NCBI GenBank assembly: GCA_910574455.1
Contig: CAJSYZ010000002.1
Span: forward strand, 4,985,671 to 5,049,670
DNA: 64,000 nucleotides
Source: Trichaptum fuscoviolaceum
Taxonomy: Eukaryota > Basidiomycota > Agaricomycetes > Hymenochaetales > Trichaptaceae
Reading direction: 5' to 3'
How positions within the stretch are numbered: position 1 is the stretch's first letter; the number at the start of each line of letters is the position of its first letter. The notes beneath the pieces are model-generated. The model was given only the letters and a program-made list of their open reading frames with translations, did no database searches and was not told the origin of the DNA. This document shows positions 35,477 through 47,200 of this stretch, piece after piece. The translations under genes were made by a program, and so were the position numbers.

Positions 35477-36310
35477 GATAGCACTTCACGATGGTAGCAC
35501 CGAGTCTGTAGAGCATGCACTTAAGGGAAACGAATCCTCATACGACAGGCCGATCAGTAGGTAGATATGGATTCATCATTTGGTGAAACTAGAAATAGAT
35601 TATGTCCAACGCGGAAACCCTTTGATCCTCTGAGCGTAGGCATAGTGTGCCTTGGCACGCGTAAAATAGCCTTCGAAATCAGGCGCAGGTGGGTACAACT
35701 TGATTAAAGGTGTCCAAACCCGTCAACAAATCCCTTAAGTCCCGGAAACTTCCATCTCACGGCTTTTAATAGAGGAGAACGTAAGAAGAACACGGAATTT
35801 TATACAATGTTCGTAGCTCACCGTGCGAGATACGGCAGCAAGTTCTTCCTGAGTTCCACCGTATGATGGTCGAGTAGCCGTAGGGGCAACCCGTCACAAC
35901 GTTCGAGCTATATATACTCCGGTTAGAGCAAGAATTCAATACCCACAGTGCCATAGCAAGAGAGAGATATCATTTCATGCAGTGAAGTTTAGGAGATCAA
36001 GGTCAGACTTTCATGGAAGGCCTCGCTTTACTGTAGTTCCTCAGGAGACTTGACGGATAGCTTTCGCCCACCACTGACCACAGAAAAGTTTACAGAGCAG
36101 TACATTAAAAAGCGACCACACAAATCGGATGTGAGTAGCCATGGAATGTGAATACCCTGAGAGGTCTATAAAGAGAGTATTTCTGGGAAGAGATTGAGTT
36201 TCGCCAAGGAGAAGTAAAGAAGTTGAACACGAAGCCCGACCTGAGAATGGAACGTTTTGGGGCTGGTGTCCCTTTTTGGCTGTCCCTTCCCACGACGCAC
36301 TCAAAGGTAG

Positions 36311-36432
36311 ACCCTGTGTCCCGTATCCTTTTATGTGACTTAGAAGGTATGGGACACAGGGTACTTAAACTGTATGCCCAACGAAAATCGTGTCCCGTAC
36401 CTTACCCTCAGCTTAAGGAGATACGGGACACG
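36311..36432. repeat. Two adjacent inverted repeats with a shared core
   Basis: Arms at 36311-36330 and 36344-36362 are nearly perfect complements (ACCCTGTGTCCCGTATCCTT against AAGGTATGGGACACAGGGT). A second pair, 36389-36403 and 36415-36432, repeats the core CGTGTCCCGTACCTT against AAGGAGATACGGGACACG. Four copies of TGTCCCGTA therefore alternate in orientation and could form two hairpins. They lie between seven-helix copies 1 and 2. The origin may be a degenerate MITE-like element or a structured regulatory site. Confidence 0.7.
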
Positions 36433-36708
36433 AGCGTGATGGAGCGTATGTGGGTCACTAATGACGCATATTTGGATCAGGATGTCTCTTCGACTTGAAG
36501 CAAATCCACATCTGATTGTATGCTGGATTTGATGACCGACAGTGCATTGCAGCTTCCCATCTTCGAGCAAGAGAACTTCGGTAGATTTACTATTGTTACA
36601 CGCTTGACTGCGGATGCTATGCACGAAAAATGAACAACCAAATACATACAGTCTGTAACGTGCAGTGCCACTTGAGCGTTTGCAATGACCATCAAAGATC
36701 ATACTTCT

Positions 36709-38274
36709 TCATACTTCTTCATGAACCATCACGATGGGGGCCAATGGAATGTGCTTGTCTGAGATTGGATCAAGCGAGTTGATGAATGTGCTTTGTGTTG
36801 CTCTTTGTGCGAAAAAAGTGGTTGCGGCTGGTTTGAATGTTATTGGAGCCAATCTTATGGGTGCATTTTGTCTCGTTCTTTTGAGTAGCCAGCCGAACCA
36901 TACTATAAGGTTCACCTGTAAAGACTTTAGAAAGTCTCTTTGATTATAGCGCAGAAAGTGGCACACTTTCTGAGTGCCGAATATCAGGAAGGCGGCGAGA
37001 GGAACTGTAAATTAAATTAGCGAGATTGACCGGTCGACGTCCGCGGAAAGTTTACGTACGCGTTGAAGTGAACATGTACGGGAAAATGAGTCGCGGGTTG
37101 AAGGTAATAACGACAGACACACTGATACGAATTAGCACCTCTCGAGTTAAGGAAGAAAGTACACACATAAACGTAAGGACTGAATACGCTGTGAATGCAG
37201 TTACCCGTATAGTGAGATGATATGTTGTTTGATTCACCGCCCTAGACTGCCTTATTGCTTTGTATGTTTTCCGAATCACAATCACTGTATAGATATCAAC
37301 ACGGCTCTAAACTTTGATAGAAAAGGCTGACCTTCGAATGCAAGTGTAAGTGCTAGGAAAATTAGCGTACAAGCTTCAACGGTGTAGATCCTAGCAAAGC
37401 AAAAGCCTGAGAATGAGCTTTGATATTTTTATGGGGCGCAGAGAATACGAACACCGCATTGGACGTGATCGTGCAGTAAAATACCCATCGAATAGAGACA
37501 GATGTGGAGTGAAATACGCCGTACTACGTGTTACAGTCAGTCATAGAGTTCGGGCTCGTCAACAGCGGTATGAAACTTACGAGAATGGAAAAAGTTGCCA
37601 TTGCCGAGAACGATAACCACGGTGCAATCAAGAGTAGGATGTCCTTGCCAGGAAGTGGAGTTCATCGACCCATTCAGTAGTAATAAAGGCTCTGACTTAC
37701 AACACCAGAACACTTCCGTGTATCTGCCACCGATCTCATCCCTCGAAATTCCATCCATAACTAACACTATTTAATAAGTATGTATAAACATAAATTCGAC
37801 ATTTCACTCACTTGCAGTACAAGACAAAAGGTTGCACAAGCAACACTGAGTAGCTGTAAGCTATTTTGATAGGATGCTTAGATGAAGAGAAAAAACGGAC
37901 CTCACTGTGCTGCCATATATGAAAGAGGCTTGGACCAAGCAAACACCAAATTTTGGCTCTAAGGATCGCGATTCTCCAGCGTATAGCCTAATTTGCACTG
38001 TGAGATGAGGCTCTCAGTGTGAAAAAGATATCACCAACAGGAGTAGATTGGCGATCGCATACAACATCCACGAGACAAGAAAATTAAACAACGTAGGGTG
38101 ACGGTGGCTGCCAGCACCATTGAAGAGCATCGTCAACAGAACAATCGGTAGCCCTATTTGACCCCCAAGGATGAACAAAGTGAAGTAGGCGTTGAGGATC
38201 GCATCTTTGTGTGAGCCTAGGTCGATAGCAGGGTCAACGAGTAGCACACGAGGAAGGAGCAAGCTGTTCAACAT
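36709..38274 (-). CDS. Seven-helix receptor-like membrane protein, copy 2
   Basis: Start MLNSLLLPRVLLVDPAIDLG at 38274, then helix 1 (FTLFILGGQIGLPIVLLTML) and helix 2 (FNFLVSWMLYAIANLLLLV). Later exons carry MDGISRDEIGGRYTEVF, then IVIRKTYKAIRQSRAVNQTT with YHLTIRVTAFTAYSVLTFMC as a late helix, and SVVITFNPRLIFPYMFTS. The C-terminus is VWFGWLLKRTRQNAPIRLAP with a tail ending VMVHEEV. Copies 1 and 2 are clearly related over their whole length and lie head to tail 1.2 kb apart. Introns were not all fixed. Same interpretation as copy 1. Confidence 0.7.
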
Positions 38275-38323
38275 GATCGAACAGCGTATAACGGGGAGGC
38301 CGCGCGTCAGCAGAACACGGCTC

Positions 38324-38780
38324 TTATACTCGTAATATAGGCACTATTTTCAGTAAAAATGTCAGATTTGGAACCTCCAGAATGACGTTAGGACTCGGTG
38401 TTGATGTAGAGAAAGGCTTGGAAGGCAGAGGGTGAGGTGGTGAGGCAGATTCATCATGAACAACGCGGTGATCATCTGAACCACCGAGGTTATGTACGAG
38501 CCGCCACACGACCAAGAGGGAACCCGAGAGTCCGTCGATCAGACCCGTTAGTAAGGCATGGTACGCTTAATGTTGCCAGCCGATTCTTCTTCTTGGCGCT
38601 TAGGTTTGATTGATGAGAATGAGGAGCTGAATAGAATTCATTGCCACTCACAAGGAATTCTTCCTCCGAAGCTCCACAGCCAGTTATAGCTTTACTACCG
38701 TCAGTATTATGCTCTAGGGAAGTCTTGAAGATCCGCCGACTCGCGGAACAAATAGAGAGCCATGAGTGAGAGAGAAACAT
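38324..38780 (-). pseudogene. Possible coding remnant upstream of seven-helix copy 2
   Basis: Two overlapping minus-strand frames (38780-38490 and 38515-38324) contain a GTACCA donor and the segment GLIDGLSGSLLVVWRLVHN. A related stretch (MNLMNGVLGLSGSFLVWF, then a stop) lies at about 43250-43320, upstream of copy 3. The DNA is also similar (CCCGAGAGTCC, ATCAGA, GTTA, AAGGCAT in the same order). It could be a short gene or the debris of a duplicated unit. Confidence 0.35.
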
Positions 38781-39563
38781 TGTCTTTAGGCTATACTATG
38801 TAGTATATGGTGGAAGTTCAGAAATTGATCAGGAAATGACTCTACTATTCTTGAAGAAGTCTTGATGAGAAGCAGTCGAGTTCTGCACCCGGAGATATTC
38901 AACACTGATGGAAGCGGCTGGGTTATTATCGAGAAAAGCAAGGAAGGATTATGAAGGTACTAAGAGTCTTTGACGCTCGTCGGACACCTCCGAGTCGTGG
39001 ACGCGTGCCAGTGACCATTGAACTTGAATTAGCGTCACGGTACTACTAGTATCTGTCACGGTTTCAAGTTCTCACGCCTCAGGACCGTTCAAGATTCAGC
39101 CTGAGCTCACTGTCTTTGACTTTTAATTCTATCTCAGCGATACCTTCTGCAACTTGAAGAAATGGACATCAAGGATGAAAGGTGCCTTTTAGAAATCATT
39201 GGTTAGGGTGTTCTCTATAACGCAGCTATGATGTCGTGGGCGCGATCCCGAAGGCAGTAGTCTACAGTAAGTCCGAGTCACTCGTTATCGTGCACATACT
39301 CTATCAAAGCTTTTCTAGTACCATCTTCGACCTGAAGAATCTAATGTTGATGATAGAGAAGCTCACAGCAAGAAATTTTTCAAGTGTTTCAGCAGTCTAC
39401 CGGACAGACCACATATCGAGCCCGAAACAAAGGCTCTGGAAGACAAGCTCAAGAATATCTTAGTATTGTTACATCGTAAAAGTTTCTTGGTCTCTAAATC
39501 TTTTGGATATATGTACATTCTCAACCTGACCAATTACTCCTCAAAGTACTTGTGCTTCAAGGC

Positions 39564-40599
39564 TTATACAACCAATCGAACCTTCAGTTTGTCTCCCTTG
39601 ACCACTTCCTCCTTCTTTGCTTCCAGCTCATCAACATCCAAATTGACAATGAATACTCTCCCAGCTAACCACTCCTTCCGGTCCCGGGTTAGCCAAACCA
39701 GTGCATCGGCTGGGAGCTCAGGCGTATCGGTGAGGGTGGCCTGAATTCGCTCAGGGAGGCTCTTGCCCATGTCTGTAAGCACTCCCCCCGGATCCAGCGA
39801 GAATGCTAAGAGGCCTTGCGCACCGTGCTCGGACATGAGAGCTTCTGTAAATCGAAGGACCGCGAGTTTGCCAGTCTAAATATTGCAAACAATATTGGTC
39901 ACATTACTGAATGTCTTAGCAGAGTCACACACCTGGTACGAGGACCCACCCGGACTAATAAGATGGGTTGCCATACTCGTCAGGTTCACCACTATTTTCC
40001 TACCCTCTAACCCTCCGCCTCCGTTATCACCACATTGTAACAACAGCCCGAGGAAGGCACGTGTAACAAGGTACATCCCCTTCACATTGACCTCCCAAGA
40101 TGACCACCAAGTGCTCGGATTACTTTCGACAATTGGTACGACACCCTCAATGATACCGGCGTTATTCACAAGCACATCCAGTCTCTCGAACGACGCTCTA
40201 ACTATCCGCGCGGTATCCGAAACAGACTGCTCGTCAGCCACGTCGACGGAGAGTTTGAGCACCTTCAACATTCCATTAGGATGAACGGCGTGTGCCTCTT
40301 TCTCTACGACGTCCAGCGTGCTAGTGGAGCGAGCGGCGAGAATGAGTCCTGATACACCCGCCCGGGCGAACGCCAGTGCCATCGCCCGACCCAGCCCTCG
40401 ACTTGCTCCGGTGATCAACACGACTCTGCCAGTAAAGTCGCCCGTCGCAACCCACTGCTTCGGGTCGATCGCCGCATAGGTATCATGCCTGAGCGTTTTG
40501 ACAAACTTTCTACCTGAAGTGATCGTTCAATAAAAACATTATAGCGCAGAGGGCTGGAAGATTCCTATACTGACCTGTCAATTCGGCTATGTCCCCCAT
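39564..40599 (-). CDS. Short-chain dehydrogenase/reductase (305 aa, 3 exons)
   Basis: Exons 40599-40575, 40513-39933 and 39875-39564 join in frame. After MGDIAELTG and a short leader comes VVLITGASRGLGRAMALAFA, the TGxxxGxG cofactor motif, then ILAARSTSTLDVVEKE, VDVADEQSVSDTARI and VLVNNAGIIEGVV (canonical NNAG). Catalytic residues are the Ser in NLTSMATHL and Tyr201/Lys205 in SYQTGK, which is split by the last intron. The end has DPGGVLTDM and a tail VKGDKLKVRLVV. It looks cytosolic and intact. It is a typical classical SDR of fungal secondary or detoxifying metabolism; substrate unknown. It sits between seven-helix copies 2 and 3 on the same strand. Confidence 0.9.
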
Positions 40600-40671
40600 T
40601 ATATTCTTCGAGGCCGATGCGGGTTTATTTACTGGGAAAACTCACTCATATACAAACCAAACTCCAGCCGC

Positions 40672-40678
40672 TTTTATA
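40672..40678 (-). promoter_or_regulatory. TATA box of the second SDR gene
   Basis: TATAAAA on the minus strand, about 73 bases upstream of the ATG at 40599. Confidence 0.45.
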
Positions 40679-41310
40679 CTTTACATGAAGGGCGGATTGC
40701 ACATGCCATTATATTACGACTCGGATCCGCTCATCTTTTTGACACCAACATTTCGGAAATCGCGGCGCATTCACGTGCACTCTGGCCGCTGCTTATACAG
40801 CATATATTCATTTGCCACCGAAAGAAGCACAGTTGGTTATCGCGAATTGAATACTCTTACCGACTACCCTGTACCTGTCGATAAGCTTACGCGAGTGGTA
40901 TAGAGATCGAGTCACCCTCTCAAAGACCCTGTGAGGCTTCAGCCAATCCGATCCATGGGAGGGTTTTTGTACAATGTGTAGTCTACGAAGGGAATTTATA
41001 TAGGGTGGCATGGCCGTCGCCTATGCTGGGCGGCAGGAAGTAATGACCTCTGCGATATACATGTGCATCTTCTCAATCAAGTTCGAGCCCTTGCTATAGA
41101 TCTATAATCAGTCCTCTCAAGTAGCTGATTTCGAGCCGGAACCGGTGTCTGATGATTATATGTCATTGACAATACAATTGACCATCTTCCCATAACTTAA
41201 CGCGATAGTTCGGCTTTTGCTACACATTTATTGCGGATATAATACATGAATTTTGGATATCCGGATCCAACGCAATGAACGAGCGATCTGACGTCTGGAT
41301 AAAACTCGAA

Positions 41311-42900
41311 TCAAACTTCCTCTCGGCCAATTGGTGACAAGGGGATGCGCTTATCCGAGCACGGTTCGAACGTCATGCCGGTTGTATTTTGTTGTAAAGA
41401 GCTGGCCCTGGGTGGTTTAAATGATATCGGAGGCAGGGACGCATTTCGCTTCACTGGCATCCGCTTGAGTATACACCCAAACCAAAGAGTCAGGTTTTCC
41501 TGTGAGAATGTTAAGAAAATCATCAAAAAGGGCGATACAAATGACTCACTCTCTGTGTGCCGAAGATCAAGAAGGAAGCCAGGGGTACTAAGTGCAATTG
41601 AGTAACAATTGATCGAGTTTAGAAATATAAACTTACGTGTTGAGGTGAACAAATATGCAAAGACGAGCTGCGGATTGAAGGTAATGACGACGGAAACACT
41701 GGTATGAATGAGTACTTGGAAGCATCAGTATTCCAATGCACGCACATAAATGTAAGGATTGAATAAGCTGTAAAAGCTGTTACCCGCAAGGTAAGGTGGT
41801 ACGCAGTCTGGTTCATGGCTCTGGATTGCCTGGTCGATTTGAGGACTTTTCGCAGCACAATGACTAAAAGTATATGAGAAAACGCTTCACGTGCACAAAT
41901 ATAGAGAGACCCACCCTCAAACACAAGCGTCAAAGCTAGGAATACAAGGGTACACGCTTCAACAGTGTAGATCCTAGGAGAACAGCAACTTGAGACATAG
42001 TACTTCGAGAGGAGTAACGTTCACGAACACTGCATTGGACGAGATGGTGCAATAGAAAACCCACTGAATAGAGACCGATGAGGGGTGAAGCGAGCCGTAC
42101 TTGATATAAGCAGCCGTTCGTTAGCTTCTCGAGTTTCCGATGATGACAAAAGACTTACCAGAACAGATAGGGCCGCAATCAGTAGAAACGACAACCACGG
42201 GGCGATTAGAAGCTGGATGTCCTTGAACCGAGAGTCAAAGAAAGATTGTGAGTGAGAAACGACGGGGTTTATCGTTAGACAATCATCGAAGCGAAGGAGG
42301 AATTGACATACAGCGGCAGTACATTTACGAGATTCCTTAGCCATCCTCATTCCTTTAAAATCCATCCATAGCTAGCAATGGCAATCGATAAGTATGTATA
42401 ATATGGAAGCAAAAGCATGATCTCCGCTCACTTGTAACACAAGACAAAGTGTCGCACATGCGACGCTGGTTTCACGAGCCATTAAAGTTGGATCCATATC
42501 ATGTCGTAAACGTGTACTTGCCTCACTGTGCTCCCGTATATTAAAGAGGCTTGAATTAAACAGACGCCAAATTTTGGGTCAGCGGATCGTGACTCCCCTG
42601 CGTATAGACTAAATTTTATGAGCAGTAATTTAGCCAAGACACAGAGAAGAAAAGAAGAGAGGCTGCCCACAGGAGTAAATTCGCAATCGCATACAACATC
42701 CACGAGACCAACATGTTAATCAACGTAGGATGACGACGGCTTCCAGCACCATTGAGGAACATCGTCAACAGAACTATCGGCAGCCCAATTTGGCCGCCCA
42801 GGATTAAGAACGTGTAATAAGCATCGAGGATTGCGCCTTTGTGCGAGCCAAGTTCGATAGCAGGTTCTACGGGAAGTACTCGGAGGAACGAACCGTTCAT
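41311..42900 (-). CDS. Seven-helix receptor-like membrane protein, copy 3
   Basis: Start MNGSFLRVLPVEPAIELGSH at 42900, helix 1 (YYTFLILGGQIGLPIVLLTM), helix 2 (LINMLVSWMLYAIANLLL). The first join gives LLLYAGESRSADPKFGVCLI then QASLIYGSTVR, in register with copies 1 and 4. Further segments are IAPWLSFLLIAALSVLVSL, VEACTLVFLALTLVFEG, IVLRKVLKSTRQSRAMNQTA and YHLTLRVTAFTAYSILTFMC. The C-terminus is NLTLWFGCILKRMPVKRNAS with a tail ending SPIGREEV. This is the best-preserved copy for judging helix order. It is likely intact, with about eight exons. Confidence 0.72.
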
Positions 42901-44217
42901 AATGTAGGGAAAGTGAATGACGATTTTTGAAGACACCGGGTCTGTAGAGCACGGCTCTTGAGGGAAATTGGTTCTGATATCGATGAGGTAGTCAGCTCAA
43001 GGACCTCCGTTCATCCACAGGCGCCTATTGGGAAGGGCAGATGATCCAGTAGAACGAAGCTAGGGGTCGATATAGAGGAGGCCCAAGCGATATAGAAGGT
43101 GCTTGCACAAATGGACAGTAAGCTAGTCATTTGTACTGCGAGCGGTTGTGAGGTAGATAGATGGGCATCAGCGCGGAGATCTGTTCGTCCACTAAAGAAG
43201 ATATCGAAGTACCGCCCACACAGAAGGATCCTCAGAATTAGGCGCAGACGGATGCAAACCAAACCAAGAATGAGCCCGAGAGTCCCAAAACGCCGTTCAT
43301 CAGATTCATGACCCTGTTAAGGCATTACCATCGCCCTACTCCAAGTCATTGATTGATGAGTGCCTTTGTCGAAGTGATACGTTCTGCAGAAAAGAACAAG
43401 AAGTTGGATACGATCTTTGCTACTTAACTGAGATTCCCATGTATTTCTTCCACAGCCCACTGGTGATTTACTTAAGATACACCGTGCTCCTCACAAATAT
43501 GCGTCGATCCGAGAAGCAAATACGTTGGCTATCATTCAATATCCATCAGATCACTCACGCTGCTAAGAGCGAAGCAGACTCAAATCCGCCATCTAAAGAC
43601 CTTCGGTTGGGCACCGTACTCATTCCTTCATTCTGAACAAAAAGGGTTGCAACTGGCTGAGGGTGCTCAAACTCGAGCTTTGGCCTCACGGATAGTGCAA
43701 GTCTCTGGATGACACAATCGCTTTGACTTCGACAAAGCTATGTTATAGAAGGTGGCCGCTCAGCCTGACTCTGAGGTCTGTGGACTGAGTCTTTGGCCCG
43801 TGCTCTTATTGTGAGCGCCGTTGAGCGCGTGGACTGTGCATGACGAAAGAGACCGTACCGCGGACGACATCGCAGTTCTGCGACAGAGGATTTGAACGCA
43901 ATGAGAATATTAAGAGAAGTATTTGTCGCCAAAGATTATCGACAAGGAAGTAAAGGAACTAGTTGCATTGGTAGTAAAGCCACAAGTCAAACACAAAGTT
44001 TGACACGATTTGATGTTTCTGACCGTGGGAATTGTGGCTTAGCCACCTTGTTTTTTTATCTTGATGTGGTTTGTCTTGTCCACCTCGTGTCCAAGAGGGA
44101 TGTGGTTTCTTTAGAAGCGTACAAGAATGCACGCAGCCTCGCCGACCGCCATATTTTCGCCACTTTCTATACCACTATCACCTATTTTCCTCTTCGATCC
44201 CCCGTGAACGCAGCGCG
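42901..44217. other. Mostly non-coding flank with a remnant
   Basis: Apart from the remnant near 43250-43320 described with copy 2, nothing here is supported. The last 100 bases serve as the promoter of the kinase-like gene. Confidence 0.45.
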
Positions 44218-47200
44218 ATGGCTTTGAATCGATTCGGCGAGCCTACAGAAGAGAAGTTCGTACCGTACCATCCACCACACTTTCCGCATGTACCAATCGA
44301 CCTAACTGGAGGCGATACGGACGAGAGCAGTGACTTCAGCGGGAGTGATGATGGGAACGATAACGCGAATGAGAACGACACTGACACAGAAGAAACGAGC
44401 GACGGAAATTCGCCAGGTATATTCATCGTTGTTCCTGATTGCTCTTGTACTCCGTGCTAACTGAAACAAACGACAGAGCCTCGCGACTCTCTCAAGAATG
44501 TAGATGGAGGCCTTCACTCTGACGCCGAGATGAACATCGAAATGGTTCCAGAAAATCGATTCCTGTCGGCGCTGATGAGTGCTGCCAAGTCCTATTCAAA
44601 TCGTCTTCGCATTACTGCGACATCGAATTTAAACGGGCCATCGACTTCGCAGTTGCCACCTAATACCATAACCCCGCATACTATTCAACTGGAACTCTCT
44701 GATGATGAAGATGCTAAGATGGAAGAATTTTCGGATGACGATGATTGCGACGACGAATACCTGCCTTCGCTGAGCGCAGAGGAGGCAGCTCAGCTTTTCT
44801 ACAAGCCCGTAGGCAAGTGGGCAGAGCTCGCCGAATGTCCCATCGAGAATCCCGTTATAGTCTCCAAATTGAATGGTACGTGTTGTGGCTACTTCCGCTG
44901 TTTCCCAGCGTCACTCACCAGTTCATCCCAATAGCCGGGGCAATGTGCGAAGCCTCCATAAAGCAAGGAATTCTGGGAGGACGAAAAATCACATATATCA
45001 GTAAAACGTGCGTTATGTTATCAATTCGTAACCATAAACTAGTGTCTAAAGATTCCTTTCTCCAGATGGCTCCATTCTCAGAAATGGGAAGGTTTCTTCT
45101 CCGAGGTAAGAACATTTTCTCAATGGATTTCAGACTGACTTACCTTGGCTTACAGATGACGCTCTATGCCGACCCCTCGTATCTTCGCTCTCTACAAGGC
45201 AACGTTATCCCAGAAATCATCGGTCTATACCTGGTCGATGGTGCTATCAGTGTTGCAATGGAGCTGCCGTCCTCGACCTTCTGGGTTGAGGCTTCCGACG
45301 ACATGTCCGACCACCTGAAGCGAAAATGTATCGCCGCCTTCGATGAAGTACACTCTCGCGGAGTTCTTCACGACGACGTCGAGCTGCGACACATGCTTGT
45401 GAGCGCGGCAGGCGAGGTCACTTTAATAGACTTTCAAATGAGCCGTGCTCTAAAACCCAAGTACGAAGTTGGACTTCAACGCGCAACGGAGGCCGAGTTT
45501 CGACTAGAAAAGCGCAAGATTCTCTACAAGCTTGACTTCGACAATGCGCGGTGGAAGGAAAATGCTAAACGGACACGCGTCATGACACGTCGGGAGCGAA
45601 ATAACGAGAGAAGACGAAGACGCAAGCACCTTCCCCTGGGGACTAAGCCAGGGCCGGAAGATGAATATGAGCTGGACGACAGAGACGATATCATTAATCC
45701 CATCGTGGATGACATGATCTGGCTGCGACTATGGGTCGGTGACGAGTTTACTCCCTCCTGTTATGTCGTTCCCGGCCAGGATGAGCAAAAAGTTGATGCG
45801 ATGCTGAAGGACTTCGCGATGCGGGAAATCCTTCGACTTGAGGAAGAAGAGAAGGAGAAAGAAGAGCAGCCTAGGAGGAGCCAGGCCAATATGAGCTCTG
45901 TCGTGTCTACAAGCTACCACCGCCCATCACGTACTCGCTCTTTGTCGTCTTCTTTGTCCAGCTCTGAAAAGGCGATGTCAGATCCGACTCAAACTGAGCC
46001 CTCGAAAGCGGCAGTCCTCAACGACGAAGACAACGGATCGGAAAGTAAGAACACGCCATCTACTCGTTCACCGGTCCTTCTTCCGATGCGCGTGTCCCCC
46101 ACACCTTCCCGAGGTACTAAGCGGACACGCGATTCCACCGAGGACGACATCAACTGTAGTGAAGAAGGTGATGTCGCAGATACGAATAACTCGGACTTGC
46201 CCCCTGCACATAAGAAGCGACTCACGGATAGCGTTGCGAGTGCGTTGGAAAGCTCCGGAAGCTCGACAACTCCCGTAACTGCAAATTGTGCCCCTACGTT
46301 GCCAACTGCACCATCATCTTGGGCACCCTCAACAGAGGAATCTTTGGTTCCTGCATTCGCTCTGCCTTCCCTCCCTTCCTTGCCGTCTCCATCGTTCCCA
46401 CCTTCTGTCTTCCCGTTTGTGGAAGAGCGGAACATTGTAATTGTGCCGTATGAAAACTACGACGGCATTGGAGGCTTTAAAGCTCGAAACTTACTTTCGG
46501 ACGAGGATCTTGCAGAGTTTCGCCGTCACTGGATTCGTCAATACAACATGCGGCAGTTCCTCGAGGAGGGCGTCGTACATCCTGAGGACGAACTATTCAA
46601 GGACTTACCTATCGAGATGAATTCAGACTCGGACGACGCTGACGCTGACGCTGGAACGAAGAAGCGAAAGCGAAAGAGCATGATGGGAAGGGGGGCCTTG
46701 AAACGTTTCAAGCGTGAGGCTGATGCACCTGGTAAAGCCAAGTTGAAGGCGCTGAAACGAAAGGAACGGTATTTTAAAGATAGGGCGCTGGAGCTAGGAT
46801 GGGACCCGGAAGAGGATGGTGACCTATTTAGTGACAGTGATGACGAACTCTCCGATTCCGAAGAACTCGAAGAAGTTGGGTATGACAATATACCGGAAGG
46901 ACCGAGGATTTTGACTTCGTCGGAGTTAGAAGCACGCGGGACCGAAATTGCAAGAGGGCGATTGGGCTCACAAGCAATAGCGCGAGCGCCCGCATTCACT
47001 TTGAGCTCAGGGTCAGTCGCGGGTTTGGCAGGTCCATCTAGTGCTAGCACGGTCAGATCCGCACCAGGGAGAGGCATTCTTCGTCGACAGCTTACTTTGG
47101 AGGAAAAGAGCAAGCAGCGTATATTCGAAGAGACTCTCCTTCTCACTGGGTTACATCCGAACCAGGTGAACGTTATCGACGAGGACGAGGATGACCGTAT

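Noticed and set aside
36311..36432. CRISPR-like repeat
   Set aside because: The copies alternate in orientation, number only four, lack regular spacers, and the genome is eukaryotic.
40589..40903. 104-codon plus-strand frame overlapping the start of the second SDR
   Set aside because: It overlaps the SDR start exon and TATA box antisense and has no domain.
33871..42900. Idea that the seven-helix genes are STE3 pheromone receptors of a MAT-B locus
   Set aside because: Their conserved segments do not match the STE3 pattern I know, and no small CAAX-ending pheromone precursor frame was seen between them.
46538..47146. 202-codon minus-strand frame inside the kinase-like gene
   Set aside because: Ser/Arg-rich antisense shadow of the acidic, basic-clustered plus-strand exon.
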